A DNA stretch of 10,132 nt from an uncultured bacterium (GTDB lineage Bacteria; Actinomycetota; Actinomycetes; S36-B12). Shown here piece by piece: positions 1 to 6,739 of the stretch. Under the pieces are notes generated by a model that worked only from the letters and a program-made list of their open reading frames with translations, was not told the origin of the DNA and did not search any database. A program made the translations under genes and the position numbers. How positions within the stretch are numbered: position 1 is the first letter of the stretch; the number at the start of each line of letters is the position of its first letter. The stretch lies in the NCBI GenBank assembly GCA_903954205.1, contig CAJBMR010000429.1, positions 1 to 10,132 of the forward strand, written 5' to 3'.

Positions 1-1569
1 CCCGTCGCCCTCGTCGCGGCTGGACCTGGCGACCCTGAGCTGCTGACCCTGCGCGCCGCCGAGCTGCTGCGCACGGCCGAGCGCGTCATCGCCGACTTCG
101 ACGCTGTCGAGATCGCCCGTGGCCTCGTGGCCCCGGACGCCGAACTCACGGCTGCTGTCGATGCCAAGGGGCTTCCCCTTGATCACGCAGGTCGCGCCAA
201 GCTGGTGATCGAAGCCGCGCGCGAGGGTTACCGGACCGTGCGCCTCCTCGCTGGAGATCCCGTGTTCGACGGATCCCTCGCTGTGGAGTCGGCGGCCCTG
301 CGCAAGGCCAAGGTCCCCTTCGAGATCGCGCCGGGTGTGAGCACGGCCGTGGCCGTCCCCGCCTACGCAGGGCTGGGCCTCACGGGCCGACGCAGCCGCG
401 AGGTGCATGTCGTCAGTGCATCGGACCCCGATGTCGACTGGACTCCGCTGGCTCGCGATCGCGTGACCGTCGTGGTGCCGGACGGCGCCGACGCCGCGCC
501 GGCGATCGCCAAGGCGCTGATCACCGCGGGACGCCCCGGTGAGACCCCGATGATCATCACGCGGGGCGGCACCACCGTGGAGCAGCGCTCCATCGTCACC
601 ACGCTCGACGACGTCGCCACCGACGTCAAGAACGCCAAGCAGGCAGGCCCCGGCGTGGTCGTCGTGGGTGAGGTTGTCACCCAGCGCGACCGCATGGCTT
701 GGTTTGACGTCAAGCCGCTCTTCGGGTGGCGAGTTCTCGTGCCGAGGACCCAGGACCGCTCCGACGACCTCCTCGATCGGCTGGTGCGCTTCGGCGCGAT
801 CCCGGTTGAGGTGTCCACCATCAGCGTCGAGCCGCCGCGCACGCCGCAGCAGATGGACAGGGCCGTGCACGGTCTGGTTTCTGGACGCTACGAGTGGATC
901 GGCTTCACGAGCGTCAACGCCGTCCGCGCTGTGCGCGAGAAGCTCGAGCAGTACGGCCTGGACGCCCGGTCCTTCGCCGGCCTCAAGGTCGCCGCGGTCG
1001 GCTCCGACACCGCCCAGGCGCTGGTCGCCTTCGGCGTGCAGCCGGACCTCGTGCCCATCGGCGAGACCTCGACCCAGGCACTGCTCGAGGAGTGGCCTCC
1101 TTACGACGAGTTGATCGATCCCATCAACCGCGTCTTCCTCCCGCGCGCAGACATCGCCACGGAGACTCTCGCGGCAGGACTCTCCGAGCTGGGCTGGGAG
1201 GTTGAGGACGTTACGGCGTACCGCACCGTGCGTGCTGCGCCGCCGCCCGCCGAGACTCGCGAGGCGATCAAGTCCGGTGGCTTCGACGCGGCGCTCTTCA
1301 CGTCGAGCAGCACCGTGCGCAACCTCGTCGGCATCGCGGGCAAGCCGCACACGACGACGATCATCGCGTGCATCGGCCCGCAGACAGCGAAGACCGCCGA
1401 GGAGCACGGCCTGCGCGTCGACGTTCTCGCTGAGGACCCCACGCCGGTGTCCCTCGCCGAGGCGCTCGCCGCGCACGGCGAGGAGCTGCGCCTGGCTGCT
1501 CTCGAGGCCGGGGAGTCGTCATGGCGTCCGAGCCGTCGCCGTGCGGCCGCGCGCCGCAAGGCCACCTGA
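1..1569 (+). CDS. hemD: Uroporphyrinogen-III synthase with N-terminal SUMT-like domain (5' partial)
   Basis: The frame is open from base 1, so the true start lies outside the window; 522 residues are visible. HemD closes hydroxymethylbilane to uroporphyrinogen III in the cytoplasm, the branch point to haem, sirohaem and cobalamin. Visible residues 2-17 carry the tetrapyrrole-methylase glycine motif (AAGPGDPELLT), 110-124 the APGVSTAVAVPAYAG stretch and about 223-226 GEVV. The usual GGDPFVFGRGGEE SAM-binding motif is degraded to AGDPVFDG at 84-91. The HemD domain follows from about 243 (WRVLVPRTQ), with FTSVNAV at 302-308, TAYRTV at 406-411 and FTSSSTV at 433-439. The C-terminal tail is short and rich in Arg/Lys. 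This two-domain form is usual for actinobacterial HemD, and the methyltransferase half may be inactive (inference). The phosphatase gene starts 8 bases after the stop. Confidence 0.95.
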   Translation, partial: PVALVAAGPGDPELLTLRAAELLRTAERVIADFDAVEIARGLVAPDAELTAAVDAKGLPLDHAGRAKLVIEAAREGYRTVRLLAGDPVFDGSLAVESAALRKAKVPFEIAPGVSTAVAVPAYAGLGLTGRRSREVHVVSASDPDVDWTPLARDRVTVVVPDGADAAPAIAKALITAGRPGETPMIITRGGTTVEQRSIVTTLDDVATDVKNAKQAGPGVVVVGEVVTQRDRMAWFDVKPLFGWRVLVPRTQDRSDDLLDRLVRFGAIPVEVSTISVEPPRTPQQMDRAVHGLVSGRYEWIGFTSVNAVRAVREKLEQYGLDARSFAGLKVAAVGSDTAQALVAFGVQPDLVPIGETSTQALLEEWPPYDELIDPINRVFLPRADIATETLAAGLSELGWEVEDVTAYRTVRAAPPPAETREAIKSGGFDAALFTSSSTVRNLVGIAGKPHTTTIIACIGPQTAKTAEEHGLRVDVLAEDPTPVSLAEALAAHGEELRLAALEAGESSWRPSRRRAAARRKAT

Positions 1570-1577
1570 GTCCTCGG

Positions 1578-2225
1578 ATGACCAACTCCAGCGACCGCAC
1601 CGTGGTGCATGTGCTGCGTCACGGAGAGGTGCACAACCCGGAGGGTGTCCTCTACGGACGCCTTCCCGACTATCACCTCTCCGATCGCGGTCGTGCGATG
1701 GCCGATCGTGCTGCGGAGGCTCTCGCAGACCGAGACATCGCACGAGTAGTCGCATCGCCTCTGGATCGTGCACAGGAGACCGCGGCCCCCATCGCGGCCG
1801 TGCACGGGCTGGAGATCGTCACCGACCCGCGCGTCATCGAGGCGGACAACGTCTTCGAGGGTCAGCGCGTGGGAGTCGGCGACGGCGTACTGCGGCAGCC
1901 GCGTGCCTGGCGGCACCTGTGGAATCCGCTCACCCCCTCCTGGGGTGAGCCGTACGTCGAGTTGGCCGACCGCATGACCGACGCGATCCACGACGCCCGC
2001 GATGAGGCGCGCGGCCGGGAGACCGTCATCGTGAGCCACCAACTCCCCATCTGGATTGCGCGTCTGCACGCGGAGGATCGCCGGCTCTGGCACGACCCCC
2101 GCAAGCGCGAGTGCTCCCTCGCCTCCCTCACCTCATTCGAATTCGAAGGCGACCGCCTTGCTTCGGTCGTGTATTCCGAGCCCGCGGCCGATCTCCTGCC
2201 CGGCGCCAAGGGTCGGGGTGCCTGA
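1578..2225 (+). CDS. Histidine phosphatase family protein (phosphoglycerate mutase-like)
   Basis: A 215-residue cytoplasmic protein of the histidine phosphatase superfamily (branch 2,3-bisphosphoglycerate mutase/acid phosphatase). The LRHGE signature is at 13-17 with the phospho-accepting His15 and Arg14. SPLDRAQETA at 60-69 supplies the second phosphate-binding Arg64, and VSHQLP at 152-157 the second catalytic His154. The substrate cannot be read from the sequence. A member of this family lies next to the thioredoxin/ccdA/resB genes in mycobacteria and related actinobacteria, so the position is conserved. I chose the ATG at 1578 because family members start a few residues before the V-H-V-L-R-H-G strand. 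An upstream in-frame ATG at 1521 lies inside hemD and would add 19 low-complexity residues. No clear Shine-Dalgarno precedes 1578, so translation may be coupled to hemD. Confidence 0.9.
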   Translation: MTNSSDRTVVHVLRHGEVHNPEGVLYGRLPDYHLSDRGRAMADRAAEALADRDIARVVASPLDRAQETAAPIAAVHGLEIVTDPRVIEADNVFEGQRVGVGDGVLRQPRAWRHLWNPLTPSWGEPYVELADRMTDAIHDARDEARGRETVIVSHQLPIWIARLHAEDRRLWHDPRKRECSLASLTSFEFEGDRLASVVYSEPAADLLPGAKGRGA

Positions 2226-2234
2226 GGCACCTCG
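2214..2234 (+). terminator. Hairpin with the phosphatase stop codon in its loop
   Basis: CGGGGTGCC (2214-2222) pairs with GGCACCTCG (2226-2234), nine pairs including one G-U, leaving only TGA, the stop codon, as the loop. No T-tract follows, so it is not a classical intrinsic terminator. It could act as an attenuator or a 3'-end-protecting hairpin between the phosphatase gene and the cytochrome c genes. The pairing is seen directly; the role is inference. Confidence 0.3.
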
Positions 2235-2252
2235 GCATGTGACCATCGATAT

Positions 2253-2813
2253 ATGCGACGCCTGATCCCCGTGCTGGCCGCGGCCCTGCTCATCACCGCG
2301 TGCGGTTCCGGCGCGAGCGAGAGCGAGGGGGCGGGCACGGCGTTCGTCGCGGGAGACGGCTCGATCGTGCTCATCGCGCCCGAGGAGCGCGGACCGGCCC
2401 CCGATCTGGTCGGGCCGACCCTCGAGGGTGGCGAGTTCCGATTGCGCGACCATCTGGGAGAGGTGGTCGTGCTCAATGTCTGGGCCTCGTGGTGCGCCCC
2501 CTGCCGAGCCGAAGCTCCCGTCCTGGAGACCGTGTGGCGTCAGGTGGAGGGTGAGGGCGTGCAGTTCGTCGGGCTCGACACGCGTGACACCGAAGCAGCG
2601 GCCCTCGCGTTCCTCGACGCCTACGACGTGACCTATCCCAACGTCATCGACGCTGACGGGCGACTCCAACTGCTCTTCAGCGACACCCTCCCGCCGCAGG
2701 CGATCCCCTCCACCCTCGTCGTCGACCGAGAGGGGCGTGTGGCCGGGCGCATCATCGGCCGTGTCACCGAGGCGACGCTGACGGCGCTGATCGAGGACGT
2801 GGCGAAGTCGTAG
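2253..2813 (+). CDS. resA: Thioredoxin-like lipoprotein, ResA/TlpA family
   Basis: A 186-residue extracytoplasmic thiol-disulphide oxidoreductase that probably keeps the haem-binding cysteines of apocytochromes c reduced. The N-terminus is a lipoprotein signal peptide: Arg2-Arg3, a hydrophobic core 4-14, and a lipobox I-T-A-C with lipidated Cys17, followed by a Gly/Ser/Glu-rich linker. The thioredoxin fold spans about 47-183, with WASWCAPC at 77-84 (redox pair Cys81/Cys84) and the cis-proline segment AIPSTLVVD at 150-158 (Pro152). Length and layout fit TlpA/ResA. The gene lies 27 bases after the phosphatase stop and 9 bases before ccdA, its expected electron donor. The ATG at 2253 has no evident Shine-Dalgarno and sits in a local AT-rich patch (atcgatatatg); GACCAT at 2241-2246 would be a weak -10 for a leaderless start. 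The name resA is by role and context; TlpA would serve equally. Confidence 0.92.
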   Translation: MRRLIPVLAAALLITACGSGASESEGAGTAFVAGDGSIVLIAPEERGPAPDLVGPTLEGGEFRLRDHLGEVVVLNVWASWCAPCRAEAPVLETVWRQVEGEGVQFVGLDTRDTEAAALAFLDAYDVTYPNVIDADGRLQLLFSDTLPPQAIPSTLVVDREGRVAGRIIGRVTEATLTALIEDVAKS

Positions 2814-2822
2814 GCTGCTGAC

Positions 2823-3590
2823 GTGGGCATCGCGGAGACCGTGGCGAGCGGGAGCCTCGTCCTCGCCATGCTCCTCGCCTTCGCCGCGGGGATCGTGTCC
2901 TTTGCGAGTCCCTGCGTGCTCCCCCTCGCTCCTGGATACCTCTCGTATGTCACCGGCCTCACCGGCGCAGAGATCGCGGGGGAAGAACGCGGGGGCACCA
3001 CCACGGTGGTGGTCAAGAGCCGCGTGCTGCTGGGCAGCGTGCTCTTCGTCATGGGCTTCTCCGTGGTGTTCGTCTCCTACGGACTGCTCTTCGGTGGACT
3101 CGGTTCGCTCCTGCTCGAGTACCAATCGATCATCAGCCGCATCCTGGGTGTGATCGTCATCGTCATGGGCCTGTCCTTCATGGGCGTGATTCCCGGCATG
3201 CAGCGCGAATGGCGCATGCATCGGATGCCGAGTTACAGCGTGTGGGGTGCACCGGTGCTCGGGGTGCTCTTCGGCCTCGGCTGGACTCCCTGCATCGGGC
3301 CGGCGCTCACCGCCGTGCAGAGCCTGGCCTTCACCGAGGGGAGTGCGGCACGCGGGGCCCTGCTCTCCTTCGTCTACTGCCTCGGCCTGGGGCTGCCCTT
3401 CATCCTGCTCGGGCTGCTCTTCCGTCAGGCCGCGGGCACGCTCGCCTGGGTACGCCGCCACTACACCCTCATCATGCGTATCGGTGGCGGACTGCTCGTG
3501 GCGATCGGCATTCTCCTCGTCTCTGGCCTGTGGGACTCGATCACCATCTGGATGCGCACGCTCGTGCCGGGATTCGAAACGCCGCTCTAG
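2823..3590 (+). CDS. ccdA: Cytochrome c biogenesis membrane protein CcdA
   Basis: A 255-residue polytopic membrane protein of the DsbD/CcdA family that moves electrons from cytoplasmic thioredoxin across the membrane to the lipoprotein encoded just upstream. The two family redox cysteines are clear: Cys31 in SFASPCVLPLAPGY (26-39) and Cys157 in GLGWTPCIGP (151-160). About six hydrophobic segments are visible, near 12-30, 68-92, 104-124, 142-160, 178-200 and 217-237, as expected for CcdA. The start is GTG at 2823, 9 bases after the preceding stop, with no strong Shine-Dalgarno, which suggests translational coupling; an ATG at codon 16 falls inside the first helix and is unlikely. The next gene, resB, starts only after a 203-base gap, the longest break in this cluster. 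Confidence 0.95.
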   Translation: MGIAETVASGSLVLAMLLAFAAGIVSFASPCVLPLAPGYLSYVTGLTGAEIAGEERGGTTTVVVKSRVLLGSVLFVMGFSVVFVSYGLLFGGLGSLLLEYQSIISRILGVIVIVMGLSFMGVIPGMQREWRMHRMPSYSVWGAPVLGVLFGLGWTPCIGPALTAVQSLAFTEGSAARGALLSFVYCLGLGLPFILLGLLFRQAAGTLAWVRRHYTLIMRIGGGLLVAIGILLVSGLWDSITIWMRTLVPGFETPL

Positions 3591-3794
3591 GAGACCTCTC
3601 CGCGAATGGTGCGGCTGAGTGTCGATCTGACGCGCACTGCGCCGCACAATTCCCGCGGGACCGTCAACCCCGGGAGATCGAGCGAGGTGTTGTCGCTGGG
3701 TTTCCCCAAGTTCACGGGCCGGCCCGGTGGAGAGGGGGCTTCCTGGGCCACCTGGGAGCGCGCACCCAGCCGACCCGAGGCAGACTGGCGGGGG
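3591..3794 (+). other. Long structured leader between ccdA and resB
   Basis: About 204 bases with no convincing gene, although the resB frame stays open back to an ATG at 3606. Several inverted repeats are visible. GTGCGGC (3609-3615) and GCCGCAC (3641-3647) form a perfect 7-bp pair. TCCCGCGGGA (3651-3660) is palindromic, and its first arm can alternatively pair with CGGGA at 3671-3675. GGGCCGGCCC lies near 3716-3725, and CTGGG and CCCAG flank a GCGCGC core near 3752-3769. I recognise no known riboswitch or T-box. It may hold a promoter or a leader controlling resB-ccsB, or an mRNA processing hairpin; this is inference. Confidence 0.35.
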
Positions 3795-5339
3795 ATGACT
3801 ACGACGACAGACCGGCCCTCCACCGAGCCCGCGGCCCCGCCGCCGCTCGGCACGGTCGGCTTCGCTCGCTGGTGCTGGCGGCAGCTGACGAGCATGCGGG
3901 TTGCGCTCATCCTGCTCTTCTTTCTGGCCATTGCTGCGATCCCCGGTTCGGTGCTCCCGCAGCGCGGCACCGACCCGATCCGGGTCAATGACTGGATCGA
4001 GGGCAATCCGACGTGGGGGCCGATCCTCGACCGACTCGGCTTCTTTGATGTCTACGCCGCCCCGTGGTTCGCTGCCATCTACCTCCTGCTCTTCGTGTCG
4101 GTGATCGGGTGCGTCCTGCCCAGGACTCGCCTGCACTGGCGCGCCTTGCGCAGCGCTCCGCCCGCGGCACCGCGACGACTGGATCGCATGCCGCAGCATC
4201 GCTCCTGGGAGTCGACCGCTTCAGCCGAGGAGATCCTGGACCGCGCATACGCCGACCTCAAATCCCGGCGCTGGCGAGTGGCACGCGGGGACGGCTGGGT
4301 CGCTGCGGAGAAGGGCTACTGGCGCGAGACGGGCAACCTGCTCTTCCACGCGGCCCTGATCGCGCTGCTGATCGGCGTCGGCTACGGCGCGCTCTTCGGG
4401 TGGCGAGGCAATGTCATCGTGCGCGAGGGGAGTGGCTTCTCCGACACCCTCACGCAGTACGACGCATGGGGTGGAGGTCGTCTCGCCGACCCCGCGTCCC
4501 TGCCGCCCTTCGCCTTCACACTCAATGACTTCCGCGTGGACTTCGAGCGCGACGAGGCTCAGCGGGGAGCGCCGCGCCTCTTCGAGGCCGAGCTCACACT
4601 GTGGCCTTCGCCCGGTGCGCCCGCGGAGACGGCGTTGGTGCGCGTCAATGAGCCCCTCAGCATCGACGGCGCGAAGGTCTTCCTCGTGGGTCACGGCTAC
4701 GCCCCCATCCTGCGGCTCACCGATGCCCTGGGCCGGGTCGTTCACGACGAAGGCGTGGTCTTCCTCCCGCAGGACGGCAACCTCACCTCGACCGGCGTAC
4801 TCAAGGCCCCCGATGCCACGCCGTCCATCGGCATCGAGGGACTCTTCCTGCCCACGGCCGCCGTCGATGACGTGCGCGGCCCGCACTCGACATTCCCCGA
4901 GATCGATGATCCCGCCGTATTCCTCTCGGCGTGGGCCGGTGATCTCGGCCTCGACTCCGGCGTACCCCAGAGCATCTATGCGCTCGACACCGAGGGCATG
5001 AACCAGCTCGGCATCGAGGCGCTGCGTCCCGGCGAGACCTGGGCACTGCCCGGCGGCAACGGGACCGTGGAGTTCGTCGGGGTCACCCGCTGGGCTTCCT
5101 TCCAGATCGCTCATGATCCGGGCAAGGAGCCCGCTCTCGCTGCCGCGATCGTGGCCCTGGTCGGTCTCATGATGTCCCTCTTCATCCAACGTCGCCGGCT
5201 GTGGGTCCGTGCCAGCGAGTCGGCATCGGGGGCTACCGTGGTCAGTGTCGCTGGGCTTGCCCGCAGCGATGAGGCAGATCTCGCGCCCGAAGTCGACGCG
5301 GTGGTCGAAGCGGTGAGCGAAGGGAGTGGCACGACATGA
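3795..5339 (+). CDS. resB: Cytochrome c biogenesis protein ResB (Ccs1)
   Basis: A 514-residue membrane protein that with CcsB/ResC forms the System II haem exporter and synthetase attaching haem to apocytochromes c outside the membrane. Hydrophobic segments lie near 35-54 (with AAIPGSVLPQRG at its end, a ResB hallmark), 91-108, 181-201 and 447-465. A large extracytoplasmic domain (about 205-445) sits between the third and fourth. The family-typical histidine in NLLFHAAL (His185) and the HDPG element (439-442 AHDPG region, His440) are present. An acidic tail of about 45 residues follows the last helix. I chose the ATG at 3795: it gives the usual short polar N-terminus, and a G-rich run lies directly upstream. 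The ATG at 3606 would add 63 residues without family features. The stop overlaps the next start (ATGA at 5336-5339), implying coupled translation with ccsB. Confidence 0.93.
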   Translation: MTTTTDRPSTEPAAPPPLGTVGFARWCWRQLTSMRVALILLFFLAIAAIPGSVLPQRGTDPIRVNDWIEGNPTWGPILDRLGFFDVYAAPWFAAIYLLLFVSVIGCVLPRTRLHWRALRSAPPAAPRRLDRMPQHRSWESTASAEEILDRAYADLKSRRWRVARGDGWVAAEKGYWRETGNLLFHAALIALLIGVGYGALFGWRGNVIVREGSGFSDTLTQYDAWGGGRLADPASLPPFAFTLNDFRVDFERDEAQRGAPRLFEAELTLWPSPGAPAETALVRVNEPLSIDGAKVFLVGHGYAPILRLTDALGRVVHDEGVVFLPQDGNLTSTGVLKAPDATPSIGIEGLFLPTAAVDDVRGPHSTFPEIDDPAVFLSAWAGDLGLDSGVPQSIYALDTEGMNQLGIEALRPGETWALPGGNGTVEFVGVTRWASFQIAHDPGKEPALAAAIVALVGLMMSLFIQRRRLWVRASESASGATVVSVAGLARSDEADLAPEVDAVVEAVSEGSGTT

Positions 5340-6298
5340 CAGCAGCATCCCTGGCCGAGTGGAGCAACCTCGCGGTCTACTCCTCGATGCTCGTGCTCAT
5401 CGCCGCCCTGATTGCCTTCGCTATCAGCTTCGCTGCTCGCGGCCAACGGGTCATGTCGCCCGAGTTGGTGTCGGTCGGAGCGGGAGCGCCGAGTCTGGAC
5501 GCGGCCCAGTCCGACAGGGTCGACTTGGCCGACCCGCCGGGCTCCTCCGGCCCCGGTCGGCGTGCGGGCAATGTGGCCATGGCGCTTACCTGGCTCGCCA
5601 CCGCACTGCTGCTTGTGGGTCTCGTGCTGCGCGGAGTCTGGGCGGGGCGCGTGCCGTGGGGCAACATGTACGAGTTCTCACTCGCTTGGACCTTCGGGAT
5701 CCTTGTCGTGTTCCTCGCCGTGTCGCTGCGACGCGATATTCGCTGGCTCGGCCTGCCGGTGGTGTTCCTGGCGCTGCTCAGCCTCGGTCTCGCCGTGACC
5801 GTCCTCTATACCGAGGCGGCGCAACTGGTCCCGGCGTTGAAGTCATGGTGGCTCATCATCCACGTCGCGTCGGCGATCATCTGTGGCGGCGCCTTCACCG
5901 TGGCTGCGGCGATCTCTGTCCTCTACCTGTGGCGCGATCGGGCCGAGCGCAGGGGCAAGGTGACCGGCATCGTCGCGTCACTCCCTGATGCCGCGCGACT
6001 CGACACCCTCTCGTATCGCATCCTGGCCTTCGCCTTCCCGCTGTGGACCTTCGCGGTCATCAGCGGTGCCATCTGGGCGGAGAATGCCTGGGGTCGCTAC
6101 TGGGGCTGGGATCCCAAGGAGACCTGGGCCTTCATCACGTGGGTGATCTACGCCGGATACCTGCACGCGCGATCGACCGCAGGATGGCGCGGGCGCCGAG
6201 CGGCGTACATCTCGATCTTGGGCTTCGTGTCGTTCCTCATCAACTACTTCGGCGTCAACATCTTCGTCAACAGCCTGCACTCCTACGCCGGGTTGTAG
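5336..6298 (+). CDS. ccsB: Cytochrome c maturation protein CcsB/ResC (CcsA-type haem handling protein)
   Basis: A 320-residue polytopic membrane protein, the partner of ResB in System II. It belongs to the haem handling protein family, whose WWD motif binds haem outside the membrane: WGRYWGWDPKETW lies at 252-264. Family-type histidines are visible at 176 (LIIHVAS), 277 (YLHAR) and 315 (SLHSYAG, C-terminal). MYEFSLAW at 111-118 is also typical. A first helix near 12-33 is followed by a polar linker of about 45 residues (34-78) that is rich in Gly/Pro/Ser, then about seven further hydrophobic segments. The start ATG overlaps the resB stop by four bases. It is the last gene of the + strand run; the next gene is convergent, 22 bases away. 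Names vary (ccsA, ccsB, resC) for this protein in actinobacteria. Confidence 0.95.
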   Translation: MTAASLAEWSNLAVYSSMLVLIAALIAFAISFAARGQRVMSPELVSVGAGAPSLDAAQSDRVDLADPPGSSGPGRRAGNVAMALTWLATALLLVGLVLRGVWAGRVPWGNMYEFSLAWTFGILVVFLAVSLRRDIRWLGLPVVFLALLSLGLAVTVLYTEAAQLVPALKSWWLIIHVASAIICGGAFTVAAAISVLYLWRDRAERRGKVTGIVASLPDAARLDTLSYRILAFAFPLWTFAVISGAIWAENAWGRYWGWDPKETWAFITWVIYAGYLHARSTAGWRGRRAAYISILGFVSFLINYFGVNIFVNSLHSYAGL

Positions 6299-6299
6299 A

Positions 6300-6328
6300 C
6301 CGCCCGGTTGCGCAGGTGCCCTAGGCGG
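6300..6328. terminator. Possible bidirectional hairpin between ccsB and the PLDc_N gene
   Basis: CCGCC (6300-6304) and GGCGG (6324-6328) are complementary arms straddling the 22-base gap between two convergent stop codons, with an inner GG/CC pair possible. No T-tract follows on either strand and the stem is only five pairs, so support is mainly positional. Confidence 0.2.
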
Positions 6329-6635
6329 GAGCCTGGCCGTCGGCCTCGCCGCGGCGACGTTTCATGCGCTCGACCCAGGCGTCGTCGTCAAGCTGGCGAA
6401 GGAACGCCGGATCGTCGTCGGGTGCGACCGGCCCGCGCTTGCGCCTGCGGCCCTGTCCTCGGGGGCGTCCGGCCAGCAGCCAGAGCAGGCCGCCGAGGAG
6501 CGGGATGAGGATGACGATGAGCAGCCAGACGAACTTCGGCAAGGTGCGCACGTTCGAACTGGATGTGCGCAGGACGTCGACGATGAACCAGATGTAGACG
6601 GCCAGTCCGAGTAGGACCGCGATGACCCTGAGCAT
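6321..6635 (-). CDS. Small membrane protein with PLDc_N (phospholipase D N-terminal type) domain
   Basis: A 104-residue protein with two transmembrane helices (about 3-22 and 35-56), joined by a short polar loop with the RTLPKFVWLLIVILIPLLGG pattern typical of the PLDc_N family. It lacks any phospholipase HKD motif, so it has only the membrane part found at the N-terminus of cardiolipin-synthase-like proteins. A strongly basic stretch (RGQGRRRKRG) follows the second helix, then a mixed-charge tail. Its function is unknown. The start ATG at 6635 is preferred over an in-frame GTG at 6641: the Shine-Dalgarno GGGAGG occupies 6646-6641, five bases from the ATG but overlapping the GTG. It is convergent with ccsB and divergent from the DUF4229 gene. 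Confidence 0.82.
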   Translation of the reverse strand: MLRVIAVLLGLAVYIWFIVDVLRTSSSNVRTLPKFVWLLIVILIPLLGGLLWLLAGRPRGQGRRRKRGPVAPDDDPAFLRQLDDDAWVERMKRRRGEADGQAPA

Positions 6636-6652
6636 GCTCACCTCCCGATGAC

Positions 6653-6658
6653 ACGATA
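6653..6658 (-). promoter_or_regulatory. Candidate -10 for the PLDc_N gene
   Basis: Read on the - strand the hexamer is TATCGT, matching the actinobacterial TANNNT -10, 17 bases before the chosen ATG, and the GGGAGG ribosome site lies between. No recognisable -35 is present. Proposed from pattern only. Confidence 0.25.
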
Positions 6659-6727
6659 ACCCCCCGCCACTCGCACCGCGCGATCACGCCTCTGCCCCCG
6701 AGCGTGCCCGTCGTGCGGCAACGCAGA

Positions 6728-6733
6728 TAACGT
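6728..6733 (+). promoter_or_regulatory. Candidate -10 for a leaderless DUF4229 mRNA
   Basis: TAACGT (TANNNT) ends six bases before the ATG at 6740, which would place the transcription start at or next to the A of the start codon, the arrangement of leaderless actinobacterial mRNAs. GGAGGG at 6734-6739 directly abuts the ATG, so its spacing is too short for a normal Shine-Dalgarno. Confidence 0.3.
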
Positions 6734-6739
6734 GGAGGG

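Noticed and set aside
1101..2093. 330-codon open frame on the - strand opposite hemD and the phosphatase
   Set aside because: Both sense genes carry catalytic motifs in the right order; this frame has none.
3606..3794. N-terminal extension of ResB from the ATG at 3606
   Set aside because: The 63 added residues lack family features and overlap structured DNA; the ATG at 3795 gives the usual short polar N-terminus before the first helix.
2133..4199. 688-codon open frame on the - strand across the lipoprotein, ccdA and resB genes
   Set aside because: It is antisense to three well-supported genes, its product is His/Glu/Arg/Gly-rich without a recognisable domain, and long stop-free antisense frames are common at high G+C.
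4221..5348. 375-codon open frame on the - strand opposite resB
   Set aside because: Antisense shadow of a clear ResB; the composition is that of translated reverse complement and no domain is seen.
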